DNA of 64,000 nucleotides from Psychroflexus halocasei (GCF_900107595.1 NZ_FNQF01000007.1:1-64000); one strand, 5' to 3'; positions 43,044-52,557 are shown, counted from the first letter of the stretch. The notes: generated by a model from the sequence alone, not told the origin. A program made the numbers and translations.

Positions 43044-43690
43044 TAGACTTTTTTCTTAGTTTTTTTGGCAATGAAAAAAAGTAAAGAATATAAATCGTAG
43101 TTCTTTTCATTTTGCCTTGACGCAAAACGAAACAAAAAGTCAAGATTAATTTTAGGAAATTTTTGTTTCGTTGCTCTACGCAAAACCCCTGCTGGCTTTT
43201 TCGCTTCATGCTTATCACTATTGTGATGCATTTCCGCGAAAGGCACAGGTATTTCTTGAAATTAGTCAATTGAGTTATATTGAAATTTTAGAGTCAAATA
43301 GAACCGGCAATTGATAACCGATAAGTGAGAACGGTTAACTGATAACCGAAAACAGAGAACTGAAAACTGACAACCGAGAACCGACAACTGACAACTGAGA
43401 ACCAATTCACCATTCACGAATACACGAATAGTCGAATACACGAAAAACCAGATATTAGACAATAGATGCAAAATATAGGAAATAAGAAGCCGAAATTGAA
43501 GTCGAACTTGAAAATTGGGAAGTAACTGTCAGTTCGAGTATTTTTTTTGTAGTGATAACGGAGAAAATAATGTATCGAGAACAGAATTAGTCTTGGGTCA
43601 AAGAGTCGTGGGTCAACTCTAATCAGGGACATTCAATGAGAGTTGATAAATTCTGAATTTTGAATTTTAAATTCTAAATTGAAAAGGCCT

Positions 43691-44040
43691 ACAGCCTAAA
43701 GCCCAAAGCTTAGAGCTTATTACCTAAAGCAAAAAAACGATTTCACGAATCAACAAATTCACGATTTGTTTGCCAGACTATTTCTTATATTATTCTGTTT
43801 AAAAGATAAACAGACACTAGATATGAGATGCTAGATTTCTAAAATCTGATATCTTAAAACCTATAGCTTAAAGCCCAAAGCCCAAAGCCTACAGCCTAAA
43901 GCCCAAAGCTTAGAACTTATTGCCTAAAGCAAAAAAACGATTACACGAATCAACAAATTCACGATTTGTTTGCTAGACTATTTCTTATATTATTCTGTTT
44001 AAAAGATAAACAGACACTAGATATGAGATGCTAGATTTCA
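43691..44040. repeat. 200-bp tandem duplication
   Basis: ACAGCCTAAAGCCCAAAGCT occurs at 43691 and 43891, and about 150 bases after each copy agree closely, through 'ctgtttaaaagataaacaga' (itself a small hairpin) to 'atgagatgctagattt'. It is non-coding. Confidence 0.8.
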
Positions 44041-44608
44041 AAAGTCTTATGTCTAAAACCTGATGTCTTTATAAATCGTGAGATTCTGAATAAATATCTC
44101 CTATCGTCGATGTTTTCCAGAATGACAGATATTTTGCAAGACACGATTACACCATTACACGAATACACGAAAAACTATAACCGATCAACTAACAACAGAG
44201 AACAGAAAACGGTAAACTGAAAACCGACAACCGAAAACTGATTTAGTCATGGGTCAAAAAGTCGTGGATCGTGTGTCCTGAGAAATCGAACTGATAACAG
44301 AAAACTGATTACCGAATAAACGAATAGTCGAATAAACGATTACACGGAAAACGAAAAACTATAACCGATCAACTAACAACAGAGAACAGTCAACTGATAA
44401 CGGTCAACTAAAAACGGTCAACCGAACAACCGACAACAGAAAGCTGAGAACCGAAAGCCGACAACTGAAATAGTCGTGGATCAAATAGTCGTGGGTCGTG
44501 AGTCTAATAAACAAATCACCATTCACCAATCACGAATCAACGATTTTACAAATGGTCAAATCAACAAATCCAACTTTTTTTGTTAACTTAGAATATCAAA
44601 ACAAATTG

Positions 44609-45286
44609 ATGCATTTTAAATTCGCATTTCTTTTATACCTAACAATACAAATTTCTATGGCACAACCTCAGATAAGCTATTTGGCACTCGGTGATTCTTA
44701 TACCATTGGTGAATCCGTATCACTTCAAAAATCTTGGCCTCATCTCTTAATGAAAGACTCTCAAGAACATGATTTCAATATTAAAAACCCTAAAACCATC
44801 GCTAAAACAGGCTGGCGAACCGATGAACTGATTTCTGCTATTGCATCTGAAAATATCGCTGATGCTTCTTATGATCTCGTTTCTCTTCTCATAGGTGTTA
44901 ACAATCAATATCAATCAATTGCTTTAGAAGTTTATAAAGAAGAATTTCAAGAACTTCTCAATAAAGCGATTCACTTTTCAAAACATAAAACCAAAGGTGT
45001 TTTTGTTGTGTCAATCCCAGATTATAGCACGACAACATTTGCCAAAAAATCTGATAAAAAAAACATCAGGGAAGAGCTTAACCAATATAATGCTTACGCA
45101 AAACAACTCTGTGAATTATATGAAATTCCATTTTATGATGTTACTGATCTTTCATCTGAAATCAACTCTGAAAAAGAAATGTTAGCTGAAGATGACTTGC
45201 ATCCTAGTGCGAAGCAATATCAAAAATGGGTGAATCATTTTATAGAAAATTTTAATAAAGATTTTTCACATTTAAAGCATGAATGA
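44609..45286 (+). CDS. SGNH/GDSL hydrolase family protein (exported)
   Basis: With the start at 44609 the protein has 225 residues and a signal peptide (MHFKFAFLLYLTIQISMAQ). The SGNH blocks are visible: block I ISYLALGDSYTIGES with the nucleophile Ser, block III LVSLLIGVNNQYQS with Asn, and block V AEDDLHPSAKQYQ with Asp and His. It is an esterase or lipase-like hydrolase acting in the periplasm or envelope; substrate unknown. A longer frame to 44498 would start in repeats and lose the signal peptide. Its end overlaps the DUF2851 gene by 8 bases. Confidence 0.9.
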   Translation: MHFKFAFLLYLTIQISMAQPQISYLALGDSYTIGESVSLQKSWPHLLMKDSQEHDFNIKNPKTIAKTGWRTDELISAIASENIADASYDLVSLLIGVNNQYQSIALEVYKEEFQELLNKAIHFSKHKTKGVFVVSIPDYSTTTFAKKSDKKNIREELNQYNAYAKQLCELYEIPFYDVTDLSSEINSEKEMLAEDDLHPSAKQYQKWVNHFIENFNKDFSHLKHE

Positions 45287-46559
45287 AGATTTTTTGCATT
45301 ACGTCTGGCAGTATCAAAAGCTTGATACACTTCACCTTCAAACAACAGATGGTGAAAAGCTGCACGTGATCCAAAAAGGCTATCATAACAAAAGCGAGTC
45401 TGGCCCTGATTTCAAAGAAGCCATTATAGAAATCAATGGTCAGAAGTGGGCAGGACAAATTGAAATTCATATCAAATCATCAGATTGGTACGCGCACAAA
45501 CACGAAACAGATTCAAATTACAATAATGTGATTTTGCATATTGTATGGGAACACGATCTTGAAGTTTTTGATTTCAACCAAAATCCAATCTCAACATTAG
45601 TTATTTCTGATTTTGTGAACGCTGAAGCCTTAAAAAATTATAAACTTTTGCTCTCTCAAAATGATAAAAAGTGGATTAATTGCGCTCAAGATTTTCACAC
45701 ATTTTCAAAATTCACTTTCGATCACTGGTTGGAACGGATTTATATTGAACGCTTGGAAGAAAAATCTCAATTGGTTCAAGATTTATTGGTGAAAACCAAA
45801 AACCATTGGGATGCTGTGTGCTTTCAATTCTTGGCTAAAAACTTTGGACTGAATTCCAACGGAAATCAATTTTTGAATATTGCGCAAAGCTTTGATTTTA
45901 AAATCATACAGAAATTACAAGGGAATCAATCACAAATAGAAGCGCTGATAATTGGTCAATCTGGTTTACTTCCTGAAGATTCTCATGAAATTTACGTCAA
46001 GCAGCTCCAGAAAGAGTATCAGTTTTTAAAAGTGAAATATGATTTAAAGCCGAGGCAAGAAGCATTGGAGTTTTTCAGGTTACGACCTTCTAATTTTCCC
46101 AGCATTCGATTGGCACAATTAGCAGCATTATTGTCTAAATCAAGTCATCTTTGTGAAACATTGATGCATATCGATTCTCAAAAGTCGGCAAGAGATTTCT
46201 TTAAGGTTGAAGTGTCTGATTTCTGGAAAACACATTATACTTTTCAAAAAGAGTCTAAAAAGTCACCTAAAAAATTAAGTCATTCTTTTGTAGATTTAAT
46301 GATGATCAACGCGATTATTCCTTTAAAATTCGCCTACTATCAGCATTTAGGGCAATTGGAATTTGAAGAGCATATCTTTAAATTGATCAATAGCATTAAG
46401 CCAGAACAAAATTCTATTATTCAAAAGTTTGAAAAACTGAGGCGTCATCAAATGAATTCAGCTCTAGAAACACAAGCCTTGATACATTTAAAGAAGAATT
46501 ATTGTGATCTTAATCGCTGTTTAAGTTGTAATTTTGGACTCAAATTAGTGAGAGGATGA
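45279..46559 (+). CDS. DUF2851 family protein
   Basis: The 426-residue protein matches DUF2851: MNEDFLHYVWQYQKLDTLHL, VIQKGYHNKSESGPDFKEAI, WAGQIEIHIKSSDWYAHKHE and NYNNVILHIVWEHD near the N-terminus, and a C-terminal CxLNRCLSC element (YCDLNRCLSCNFG). The family is nearly universal in Bacteroidota and of unknown function. The N-terminal Asp/Glu pattern has been likened to nucleases, which is not proved. It overlaps the SGNH gene and the PspC gene, so the three are probably one operon. Confidence 0.92.
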   Translation: MNEDFLHYVWQYQKLDTLHLQTTDGEKLHVIQKGYHNKSESGPDFKEAIIEINGQKWAGQIEIHIKSSDWYAHKHETDSNYNNVILHIVWEHDLEVFDFNQNPISTLVISDFVNAEALKNYKLLLSQNDKKWINCAQDFHTFSKFTFDHWLERIYIERLEEKSQLVQDLLVKTKNHWDAVCFQFLAKNFGLNSNGNQFLNIAQSFDFKIIQKLQGNQSQIEALIIGQSGLLPEDSHEIYVKQLQKEYQFLKVKYDLKPRQEALEFFRLRPSNFPSIRLAQLAALLSKSSHLCETLMHIDSQKSARDFFKVEVSDFWKTHYTFQKESKKSPKKLSHSFVDLMMINAIIPLKFAYYQHLGQLEFEEHIFKLINSIKPEQNSIIQKFEKLRRHQMNSALETQALIHLKKNYCDLNRCLSCNFGLKLVRG

Positions 46560-46786
46560 ATAAACAAATCGAAAAGCTTCGTTTTTTTCTAGAGCGACGT
46601 GGGTTTTATGTCAGCAGTCGTTTAGCTGATCGTCTAGGGATCAGAGCTAAGTGGGTACGTTTGTTTTTTATTTATAGTTCTTTTGCAACTTTCGGAATTG
46701 GTTTTGTTGCTTACTTAATTTTAGCTTTCTGGTTGAGGCTTAAAGATTTAGTTTCAACAAAAAGAAGCTCAGTTTTCGATCTTTAA
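46556..46786 (+). CDS. PspC domain protein
   Basis: The 76-residue protein consists of a short basic N-terminus, GFYVSSRLADRLGIRAKWVR and a membrane helix (FFIYSSFATFGIGFVAYLIL), the PspC pattern. PspC proteins take part in envelope stress responses in enterobacteria; the short stand-alone forms of flavobacteria are uncharacterised. It starts with ATG overlapping the DUF2851 stop by four bases. Confidence 0.88.
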   Translation: MNKQIEKLRFFLERRGFYVSSRLADRLGIRAKWVRLFFIYSSFATFGIGFVAYLILAFWLRLKDLVSTKRSSVFDL

Positions 46787-46887
46787 AGAATCCGTTGATA
46801 TTAAGCTAGATTAAATCAATTAATTTCTTAGATGAGATTAAACAATTTTATATATTGCGATGTATTTTATATAAAATTAACATTCAG

Positions 46888-48954
46888 ATGACCCATAGAT
46901 ATTTCCTATTACTACTCATTTCTTTTTTAAGTTTAACAAGTTTTTCTCAGGAATTAGAAGTTAAAGCCGATTTAATCAATCCTTCAAAAACGATTAATGA
47001 CGGACAAATAGAACTTCATGTTTCCGGAGGTCAAGAACCTTATGAATATTTTTGGTCAAACCCAGACACGCCTTTATCATCATCAATTTCTACAAACTTG
47101 GTTGAAGGTATGTCTTATACAATTGTGATTGAGGATGCTAATGGTTTGAAAAAAGAGGTGACTTATGAATTAAAAGCAGAGTCAATTACAGAGAAATTAA
47201 ACGGAACGCTAAAGCCAGCAGTTGATGGACTTGGTTCAGTTTTATTCTGGGATCCGTTTGCTGCAGTCGGAATTTATGATCCTGTGATGTACTCTGATTC
47301 AAAACTTATTTTTGTACCAGGCTGGACAGCTGGGACTTCAAATCAATTTAAATTAAAAAAGTGGTTGGTCAAAAAGGGAACTCGAATTAATGAAGGAGAT
47401 CCTATTGCGATAATCTCAAGAGGAGACTTGGGTGATGTTGAAGTAAAAGCCACCACATCTGGTCAACTGAAACATCTTGTTGAAGAAGGAGAGATGATTT
47501 ATAATCCTGACAATAAATCACATGTTATTCAACAAAATGCGCATAAATTTGCTGAAGTAAAATATGATGAACCAATAGCTTTACTCAATGCTAATGGCAC
47601 TAAAAAAACAAAAGGAATACCCTTTATTGTCGTTTGGCTAGTTTTGGGAGCATTATTTTTTACTTTAAAAATGGGCTTCATCAATTTCAGAGGTTTTAGA
47701 CATGCGCTTGATTTAGCAAAAGGAAAATATGATGATCCGAACGCGCCAGGTCGTATTACGCATTTTCAAGCTTTATCAACTGCTGTTTCTGCAACAGTTG
47801 GTTTAGGAAATATTGCGGGTGTTGCTGTTGCTGTTTCTTTAGGTGGTGCAGGCGCTACGTTTTGGATGGTTGTTGCGGGTTTGCTCGGGATGTCATCTAA
47901 ATTTGTAGAATGTACACTTGGTGTTAAGTACAGATTTATTGGTAAAGAGGGGCGAATCTTTGGAGGCCCGATGAACTATTTGCGTTATGGTCTTGAAAAG
48001 AGAAACCTGACGAAACTGGGTAAATTTTTAGCAGCCTTTTTTGCTGTTCTTGCTATTGGCGCTTCTTTTGGAGGTGGAAATATGTTCCAGTCCAACCAAT
48101 CTTATGCCATATTGTCTAATCAAATTCCATTTTTAGATGGCCATGGATTTGCTTTTGGTGTTTTCTTGGCTATCCTTGTTGGTGTTGTTATTATTGGCGG
48201 AATCAATAGTATTGCAAACGTAACTGGTAAAGTCGTGCCTGTCATGGCTTTGGTTTATATCATCGGCGCATTAATCGTTATTTTTATCAATATTGAAAAT
48301 CTTGGACCTGCAATTTCAGCGATTATTAATGGTGCTTTTTCACCAGGCGCGCTTAAAGGTGGCTTTATAGGTGTTTTAATTGTTGGTTTCCAGCGTGCAG
48401 CTTTCTCAAACGAAGCTGGTGTTGGTTCTGCTGCAATTGCTCACTCTGCTGCAAAAACGCATCATCCACCTTCTGAAGGTTTTGTTGCTTTATTGGAACC
48501 ATTTATCGATACAGTTGTCGTTTGTACCTTAACAGCTTTGGTATTGATTTTTACAGGAATGCACGAAGTGGAAGGTGTTTCAGGTGTACAGTTGACAACT
48601 GATGCTTTCGGTAGTGTGATTTCTTGGTTTCCTTATGTGTTAGCATTGGCTGTGTTCTTATTCGCTTTTTCAACAATGATCTCTTGGTCTTATTACGGAA
48701 TGAGAGCTTGGTCTTATATTTTTGGAAGAGGAAAGAAGACAGAATTTGTTTATAAAATTTTATTCTTGCTTTTCATTATCGTGGGGTCTTCTGCAAGTTT
48801 AGGCGCAGTTCTTGACTTTTCAGATATGATGATTCTTGCGATGTCATTCCCTAATATTATTGGACTTTATATTTTATCAGGAGAAGTCCGTAAAGACCTA
48901 CGACAATATTTATCAGATTTAAAAACAGGTAAGCTTTTTAAGAAGAATGCTTGA
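46888..48954 (+). CDS. Sodium:alanine symporter (AGCS) with N-terminal extracytoplasmic extension
   Basis: From the ATG at 46888 the protein has 688 residues. A signal peptide (MTHRYFLLLLISFLSLTSFS) is followed by an SprB-repeat-like domain (about 30-100, IELHVSGGQEPYEYFWSNPD and YTIVIEDANGL), a biotinyl/lipoyl-like beta domain (about 130-215, LKKWLVKKGTRINEGDPIAI and KATTSGQLKHLVEEGEMI), then the AGCS transporter (about 240-670) with ALSTAVSATVGLGNIAGVAV, GLLGMSSKFVECTLGVKYR and RAAFSNEAGVGSAAIAHSAA. It imports alanine or glycine with Na+. The fusion to two extracytoplasmic domains is unusual compared with a ~450-residue AGCS. A TTG at 46855 is less likely as a start. Confidence 0.88.
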   Translation: MTHRYFLLLLISFLSLTSFSQELEVKADLINPSKTINDGQIELHVSGGQEPYEYFWSNPDTPLSSSISTNLVEGMSYTIVIEDANGLKKEVTYELKAESITEKLNGTLKPAVDGLGSVLFWDPFAAVGIYDPVMYSDSKLIFVPGWTAGTSNQFKLKKWLVKKGTRINEGDPIAIISRGDLGDVEVKATTSGQLKHLVEEGEMIYNPDNKSHVIQQNAHKFAEVKYDEPIALLNANGTKKTKGIPFIVVWLVLGALFFTLKMGFINFRGFRHALDLAKGKYDDPNAPGRITHFQALSTAVSATVGLGNIAGVAVAVSLGGAGATFWMVVAGLLGMSSKFVECTLGVKYRFIGKEGRIFGGPMNYLRYGLEKRNLTKLGKFLAAFFAVLAIGASFGGGNMFQSNQSYAILSNQIPFLDGHGFAFGVFLAILVGVVIIGGINSIANVTGKVVPVMALVYIIGALIVIFINIENLGPAISAIINGAFSPGALKGGFIGVLIVGFQRAAFSNEAGVGSAAIAHSAAKTHHPPSEGFVALLEPFIDTVVVCTLTALVLIFTGMHEVEGVSGVQLTTDAFGSVISWFPYVLALAVFLFAFSTMISWSYYGMRAWSYIFGRGKKTEFVYKILFLLFIIVGSSASLGAVLDFSDMMILAMSFPNIIGLYILSGEVRKDLRQYLSDLKTGKLFKKNA

Positions 48955-48968
48955 TTAAAATAAAAAAT

Positions 48969-49859
48969 ATGAAACTTAAATCCCATTTTGTGATGAGTAA
49001 AACTGATCGAAATGGGATTTTGATTTTTATCGGCATCTTGATTATCGGCTGTGTTGGCATTTATCTCGTTAATACTTATTCAAAACCTAAAGACATATTT
49101 CAACTTGACAAGAAAGCACAAGACCGCATGAATGTTCTTTTGGATTCGTTAAAAAAAGAACAAAACAAGCCTTATGTTCCGAAAATTTATCCTTTTAACC
49201 CTAATTTTATAACCGATGAGAAATCTTATCGTTTAGAGATGAAGCCTGCTGAGTATGATAAATTAAAAGCTTATAGAGAAGCTGATCAATGGATCAACTC
49301 TGTGGAAGATTTTCAGAAAGTGACAGGTGTTTCTCAAACTTGGCTGAATAAGTATTCTAAATACTTTAAATTTCCCGATTGGGTGATTGAGCAGCAAGCT
49401 AGAGAGCGAGAAAACAGAAGGTCACAACCAAGTGAATTGAGTTACACAGCGAAAAAAGATTTGAACAAAGTTGAAGCTGATGATTTAACTGAGATATCTG
49501 GAATTGGCTCTGTTTTGTCTCAACGTATCTTGCGTTATCGAAACAAAATAGGTGGCTTTAGGGGTGATAGTCAACTCAAAGATATTTATGGTTTAAAAGC
49601 AGAACTTGAAGCAAAGATTCTTGCAAAAATGACTGTAAAGTCTGGGAATGAAATTCCTAGAATTAACATTAATAAAGCAAGTGTAATCGAATTAGCAGAT
49701 GTTCCGTATTTCGATTATGAATTAGCGAGAGAAATTAATACTTTTATCAAATTAAGAGGTGGTATTGAAAGTTTTGAAGAACTGTCTAAAATTCAAGACT
49801 TTAAAGCTTATCAAATCCCACAATTGAAACTATATTTAAAACTAAAAGAGAATGAATAG
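48969..49859 (+). CDS. Helix-hairpin-helix domain protein (ComEA-like)
   Basis: The 296-residue protein has an N-terminal membrane helix (GILIFIGILIIGCVGIYLVN, about 15-34) and three helix-hairpin-helix regions: PFNPNFITDEKSYRL and following (about 75-138), LNKVEADDLTEISGIGSVLS (about 164-225) and ININKASVIELADVPYFDYE (about 235-290). The layout resembles ComEA-type DNA-binding proteins anchored in the membrane, common in flavobacteria, where a role in DNA uptake is assumed. An upstream TTG at 48951 would overlap the symporter gene; the ATG at 48969 is chosen. Overlaps the next gene by 8 bases. Confidence 0.85.
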   Translation: MKLKSHFVMSKTDRNGILIFIGILIIGCVGIYLVNTYSKPKDIFQLDKKAQDRMNVLLDSLKKEQNKPYVPKIYPFNPNFITDEKSYRLEMKPAEYDKLKAYREADQWINSVEDFQKVTGVSQTWLNKYSKYFKFPDWVIEQQARERENRRSQPSELSYTAKKDLNKVEADDLTEISGIGSVLSQRILRYRNKIGGFRGDSQLKDIYGLKAELEAKILAKMTVKSGNEIPRININKASVIELADVPYFDYELAREINTFIKLRGGIESFEELSKIQDFKAYQIPQLKLYLKLKENE

Positions 49860-51018
49860 ATTGTATTTTACAGAAGAGCACGACATGTTTAGGGAAAGCT
49901 TGAGAGCTTTTCTTAAAAAAGAAGTTGCTCCTCATATTGATAAATGGGAGAAAGATGGCAAAATTGAGCGCTTTATATGGGAGAAATTTGGCGAAATGGG
50001 TTATTTCGGTTTGGCTTATCCAGAAAAGTATGGCGGCTTAGATCTTGATTTATTTTATACAGTGATTTTACTTGAAGAGCTTCAGCGTATCAATTCTGGC
50101 GGTTTTGCTGCTGCGATTTGGGCACATGCTTATTTGGCCATGACACATGTGAATAAAGAAGGTTCTGATGATATCAAGGAGAAGTATTTAGCGCCTTCTA
50201 TCGCTGGCGAAAAAATAGGAGGCTTATGTATTACAGAGCCTTTTGGTGGATCTGATGTTGCAGCGATGCGATCAACAGCTAAAGACGAAGGTGATCATTA
50301 TATACTTAATGGATCGAAAACATTTATCACAAATGGTGTTTACGCGGATTATTTAGTGATTGCAGCAAAAACTTCCCCAGAGAAAGGAGGTAAGGGCATC
50401 AGTATGTTCATCGTCGATAGTGATACGCCAGGCATCAATGCAACTAAATTAAATAAACTTGGGTGGAGAGCTTCTGACACTGCTGAATTATCTTTTGATA
50501 ATGTCAAAATACCAAAGTCTCAATTGATGGGGGAAAAAGATATGGGTTTTCCATACATCATGCAACACTTTGCACTTGAGCGTTTAATTATGGGAATCAA
50601 CGCACATGCAAGAGCAGAATATGCGATTGAATATACCTTGCAGTATATGTCCGAACGCGAAGCATTCGGCAAGTCAATCAATCAATTTCAAGCATTGCGT
50701 CATCGCATTGTTGAACGCGCAACAGAAGTTGAAATTTCTAAAAACTTTAATTACACAACAGCTAAACGCTTAGATGCGGGTGAATATGTTGTAAAAGAAG
50801 CAACGATGTCTAAATTACAATCGACTAAAGTTGCTGATGAAACCATTTACGATTGTCTTCAGTTTTTAGGAGGTTATGGTTATATTGAAGAATATCCGCT
50901 TGCAAGAATGCTTCGTGATAGCCGACTTGGTCCTATAGGTGGAGGAACTTCAGAAATACTCAAAGAAATTTTATCAAAAATGATAATTGATAATAAAGAT
51001 TATAAACCTGCAACTTAA
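49852..51018 (+). CDS. Acyl-CoA dehydrogenase
   Basis: The 388-residue protein has the full ACAD fold: MGYFGLAYPEKYGGLDLDLF, GLCITEPFGGSDVAAMRSTA (FAD motif), YILNGSKTFITNGVYADYLV, the second signature REAFGKSINQFQALRHRIVE and the C-terminal IGGGTSEILKEILSKMI. The position of the usual catalytic Glu in YEGT is Gly here (IGGGT), while a Glu is present in FALERLIMG, as in isovaleryl-CoA and long-chain dehydrogenases. It acts in fatty acid or branched-chain amino acid breakdown. A terminator follows. Confidence 0.94.
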   Translation: MNRLYFTEEHDMFRESLRAFLKKEVAPHIDKWEKDGKIERFIWEKFGEMGYFGLAYPEKYGGLDLDLFYTVILLEELQRINSGGFAAAIWAHAYLAMTHVNKEGSDDIKEKYLAPSIAGEKIGGLCITEPFGGSDVAAMRSTAKDEGDHYILNGSKTFITNGVYADYLVIAAKTSPEKGGKGISMFIVDSDTPGINATKLNKLGWRASDTAELSFDNVKIPKSQLMGEKDMGFPYIMQHFALERLIMGINAHARAEYAIEYTLQYMSEREAFGKSINQFQALRHRIVERATEVEISKNFNYTTAKRLDAGEYVVKEATMSKLQSTKVADETIYDCLQFLGGYGYIEEYPLARMLRDSRLGPIGGGTSEILKEILSKMIIDNKDYKPAT

Positions 51019-51044
51019 TAAATTGTACTTTAATGAATAATTTG

Positions 51045-51076
51045 AAGCAGTTTCAGTTGATGAAGCTGCTTTTTTT
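51045..51076 (+). terminator. Intrinsic terminator after the acyl-CoA dehydrogenase gene
   Basis: AAGCAGTTTCA and TGAAGCTGCTT form an 11-bp stem with one G-T wobble and a five-base loop, followed by a run of T. Confidence 0.88.
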
Positions 51077-51117
51077 ATGAATTTAGAATAAGCTATAAAT
51101 TGTCTAAATTTGTCAAT

Positions 51118-52026
51118 ATGGATTACGTTTCTAAATTTCTTGATTATTTAGCTTTCGAAAAGAAATACGCCAAGCACACCTTGACAGCTTATCGCGCTGA
51201 TTTGCTCTCTTTTCAGAAATATGTGATTCAAACATATGATTCAAATCAGCTTGGTGAGGTTCAATACCCAATGATACGTTCCTGGATAGTTGATTTATTT
51301 GATCAAGATCTCAGTAAAAGTACGATTAACCGAAAGTTGACAAGCCTTAAGGTGTTTTATAATTACTTATTTAAAATAGGTGAGATCAAGAAAAGCCCGA
51401 TGGCCTCTCATAAATCTCTTAAAAGTCAAAAGCAGCAAGAGTTAGCATTTAGCTCAAAAGAAATCAATGGTGTTTTTGATTTGTTTGACACAGAAACATG
51501 GCAAGGACAAAGAGACCAGTTGATTGTTGAAATTCTTTATGCAACAGGAATGCGGCGCCAAGAATTGATGAATATTGAAATCTCCGACATCAATTTTTCT
51601 CAAAAACAAATCAAAGTTCTTGGTAAGAGAAACAAAGAAAGATTAGTACCAGTATCTGAAAATCTATTAGAAAAAATAAGAAACCATATCAATAGAGAGA
51701 ATGATAAGGCCGAATCTAGGACAACATATTTAATCACAACAGAGAAAGGCAAGCAAGCTTATCCTAATTTGATTTATAGAGTTGTCAACTCTTATTTCAA
51801 ATCGGTTTCTGTCAAACAAAAATGCAGTCCTCATATGATAAGACACAGCTTTGCAACGCATTTACTTGAGAAAGGAGCAGATTTAGTATCGATTAAAGAA
51901 TTGATGGGGCACGATAGTTTGGCATCTACACAGCATTACACAAAAAATAATTTAGTTAAATTGAAGCAAGTCGTTAGGAATAAGCATCCTAGGTCAGTTT
52001 TTAGAAATAAAAATGAAAAAAAGTAA
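51118..52026 (+). CDS. xerC: Tyrosine recombinase XerC
   Basis: The 302-residue protein (from ATG 51118; a TTG at 51100 would add six residues) has an N-terminal SAM-like domain (FLDYLAFEKKYAKHTLTAYR) and the catalytic domain with Arg in ILYATGMRRQELMNIE, KVLGKRNKERLVPVS, the HxxR box PHMIRHSFATHLLEKGADLV, and GHDSLASTQHYT with the nucleophile Tyr. This is the chromosomal XerC type, acting with XerD in dimer resolution. Its position just before the tRNA-tuf cluster is conserved in flavobacteria. The usual neighbours rpsU and raiA/hpf are not next to it in this genome. Confidence 0.93.
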   Translation: MDYVSKFLDYLAFEKKYAKHTLTAYRADLLSFQKYVIQTYDSNQLGEVQYPMIRSWIVDLFDQDLSKSTINRKLTSLKVFYNYLFKIGEIKKSPMASHKSLKSQKQQELAFSSKEINGVFDLFDTETWQGQRDQLIVEILYATGMRRQELMNIEISDINFSQKQIKVLGKRNKERLVPVSENLLEKIRNHINRENDKAESRTTYLITTEKGKQAYPNLIYRVVNSYFKSVSVKQKCSPHMIRHSFATHLLEKGADLVSIKELMGHDSLASTQHYTKNNLVKLKQVVRNKHPRSVFRNKNEKK

Positions 52027-52043
52027 AAAAAATATGTTTTTTA

Positions 52044-52075
52044 TTTTGCAGATTTAAATATCGGACATATATTTG
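52044..52075 (+). promoter_or_regulatory. Promoter of the tRNA-tuf operon
   Basis: TTTTG (52044-52048) and TATATTTG (52068-52075) are 19 bases apart, a textbook match to the Bacteroidota housekeeping promoter. Transcription would start near 52081, about 33 bases before the first tRNA. Confidence 0.8.
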
Positions 52076-52113
52076 CACTCCGTTAAACGAAAGTAGTTTT
52101 GACATATTGAAAA

Positions 52114-52187
52114 GCCGATGTAGCTCAGCTGGCTAGAGCAGCTGATTTGTAATCAGCAGGTCGTGGGTTCGAGTCCCTCCATCGGCT
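52114..52187 (+). tRNA. trnT: tRNA-Thr (TGT)
   Basis: A complete cloverleaf: acceptor GCCGATG/CATCGGC, D-loop AGCTGGCTAGA, anticodon arm CTGAT-TTGTAAT-CAG with TGT, and GGTTCGAGTCC T-loop. The CCA end is not encoded. Confidence 0.97.
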
Positions 52188-52198
52188 CACAATTACTC

Positions 52199-52281
52199 GG
52201 GGAGATACTCAAGCGGCCAACGAGGGCAGACTGTAAATCTGCTGTCTTTCGACTTCGCAGGTTCGAATCCTGCTCTCCCCA
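52199..52281 (+). tRNA. trnY: tRNA-Tyr (GTA)
   Basis: Acceptor GGGGAGA/TCTCCCC, anticodon GTA in CAGACTGTAAATCTG, a long variable arm (CTGTCTTTCGACTTCGCA region) and GGTTCGAATCC T-loop make a class II tRNA. Discriminator A; CCA not encoded. Confidence 0.97.
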
Positions 52282-52308
52282 CAACCAAGTCGGAAAAATG
52301 AAGAATAC

Positions 52309-52381
52309 GCGGGAGTAGCTCAGTTGGTAGAGCGTCAGCCTTCCAAGCTGAATGTCGCCGGTTCGAACCCGGTCTCCCGCT
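52309..52381 (+). tRNA. trnG: tRNA-Gly (TCC)
   Basis: Acceptor GCGGGAG/CTCCCGC, anticodon loop CTTCCAA with TCC, and GGTTCGAACCC T-loop. Discriminator T; CCA not encoded. Confidence 0.97.
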
Positions 52382-52393
52382 CTTTAATTTTTT

Positions 52394-52465
52394 GCCGACG
52401 TAGCTCAGGGGTAGAGCGTTTCCTTGGTAAGGAAGAGGTCACGAGTTCAATTCTCGTCGTTGGCT
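52394..52465 (+). tRNA. trnT: tRNA-Thr (GGT)
   Basis: Acceptor GCCGACG/CGTTGGC with one G-T pair, anticodon arm TTCCTTGGTAAGGAA with GGT, and AGTTCAATTCT T-loop. It is a second threonine isoacceptor in the same operon. Confidence 0.96.
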
Positions 52466-52557
52466 CATATAAGTCTCAAAATTTATTTTGGTGACTTTTA
52501 CGTGGTTAATAATATTGAACACTATATATAAACTAAGATTATTAAATAATTACTACT

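Larger units (their letters stand above)
42162..44608. repeat. 2.4-kb repeat island
   Basis: No credible gene. It contains a 'gtagtga' microsatellite (42163-42210), a 130-bp block at 42261-42390 repeated at 42672-42801, two 14-bp tandem arrays, hairpin element H copy 4 (42912-43043), palindromic repeat Q (43142-43267), a 200-bp tandem duplication (43691-44040) and REP-like palindromes at about 42320-42362, 42733-42775 and 44080-44135. The rest is 'cgaataaacg', 'accgacaactga' text. Frames that read FSVF- and QLSV-like repeats on the minus strand are artefacts. Confidence 0.88.

Noticed and set aside
43012-43632. Minus-strand frames at 43012-43269, 43262-43471 and 43414-43632
   Set aside because: They span repeat Q and low-complexity text; no homology-like features.
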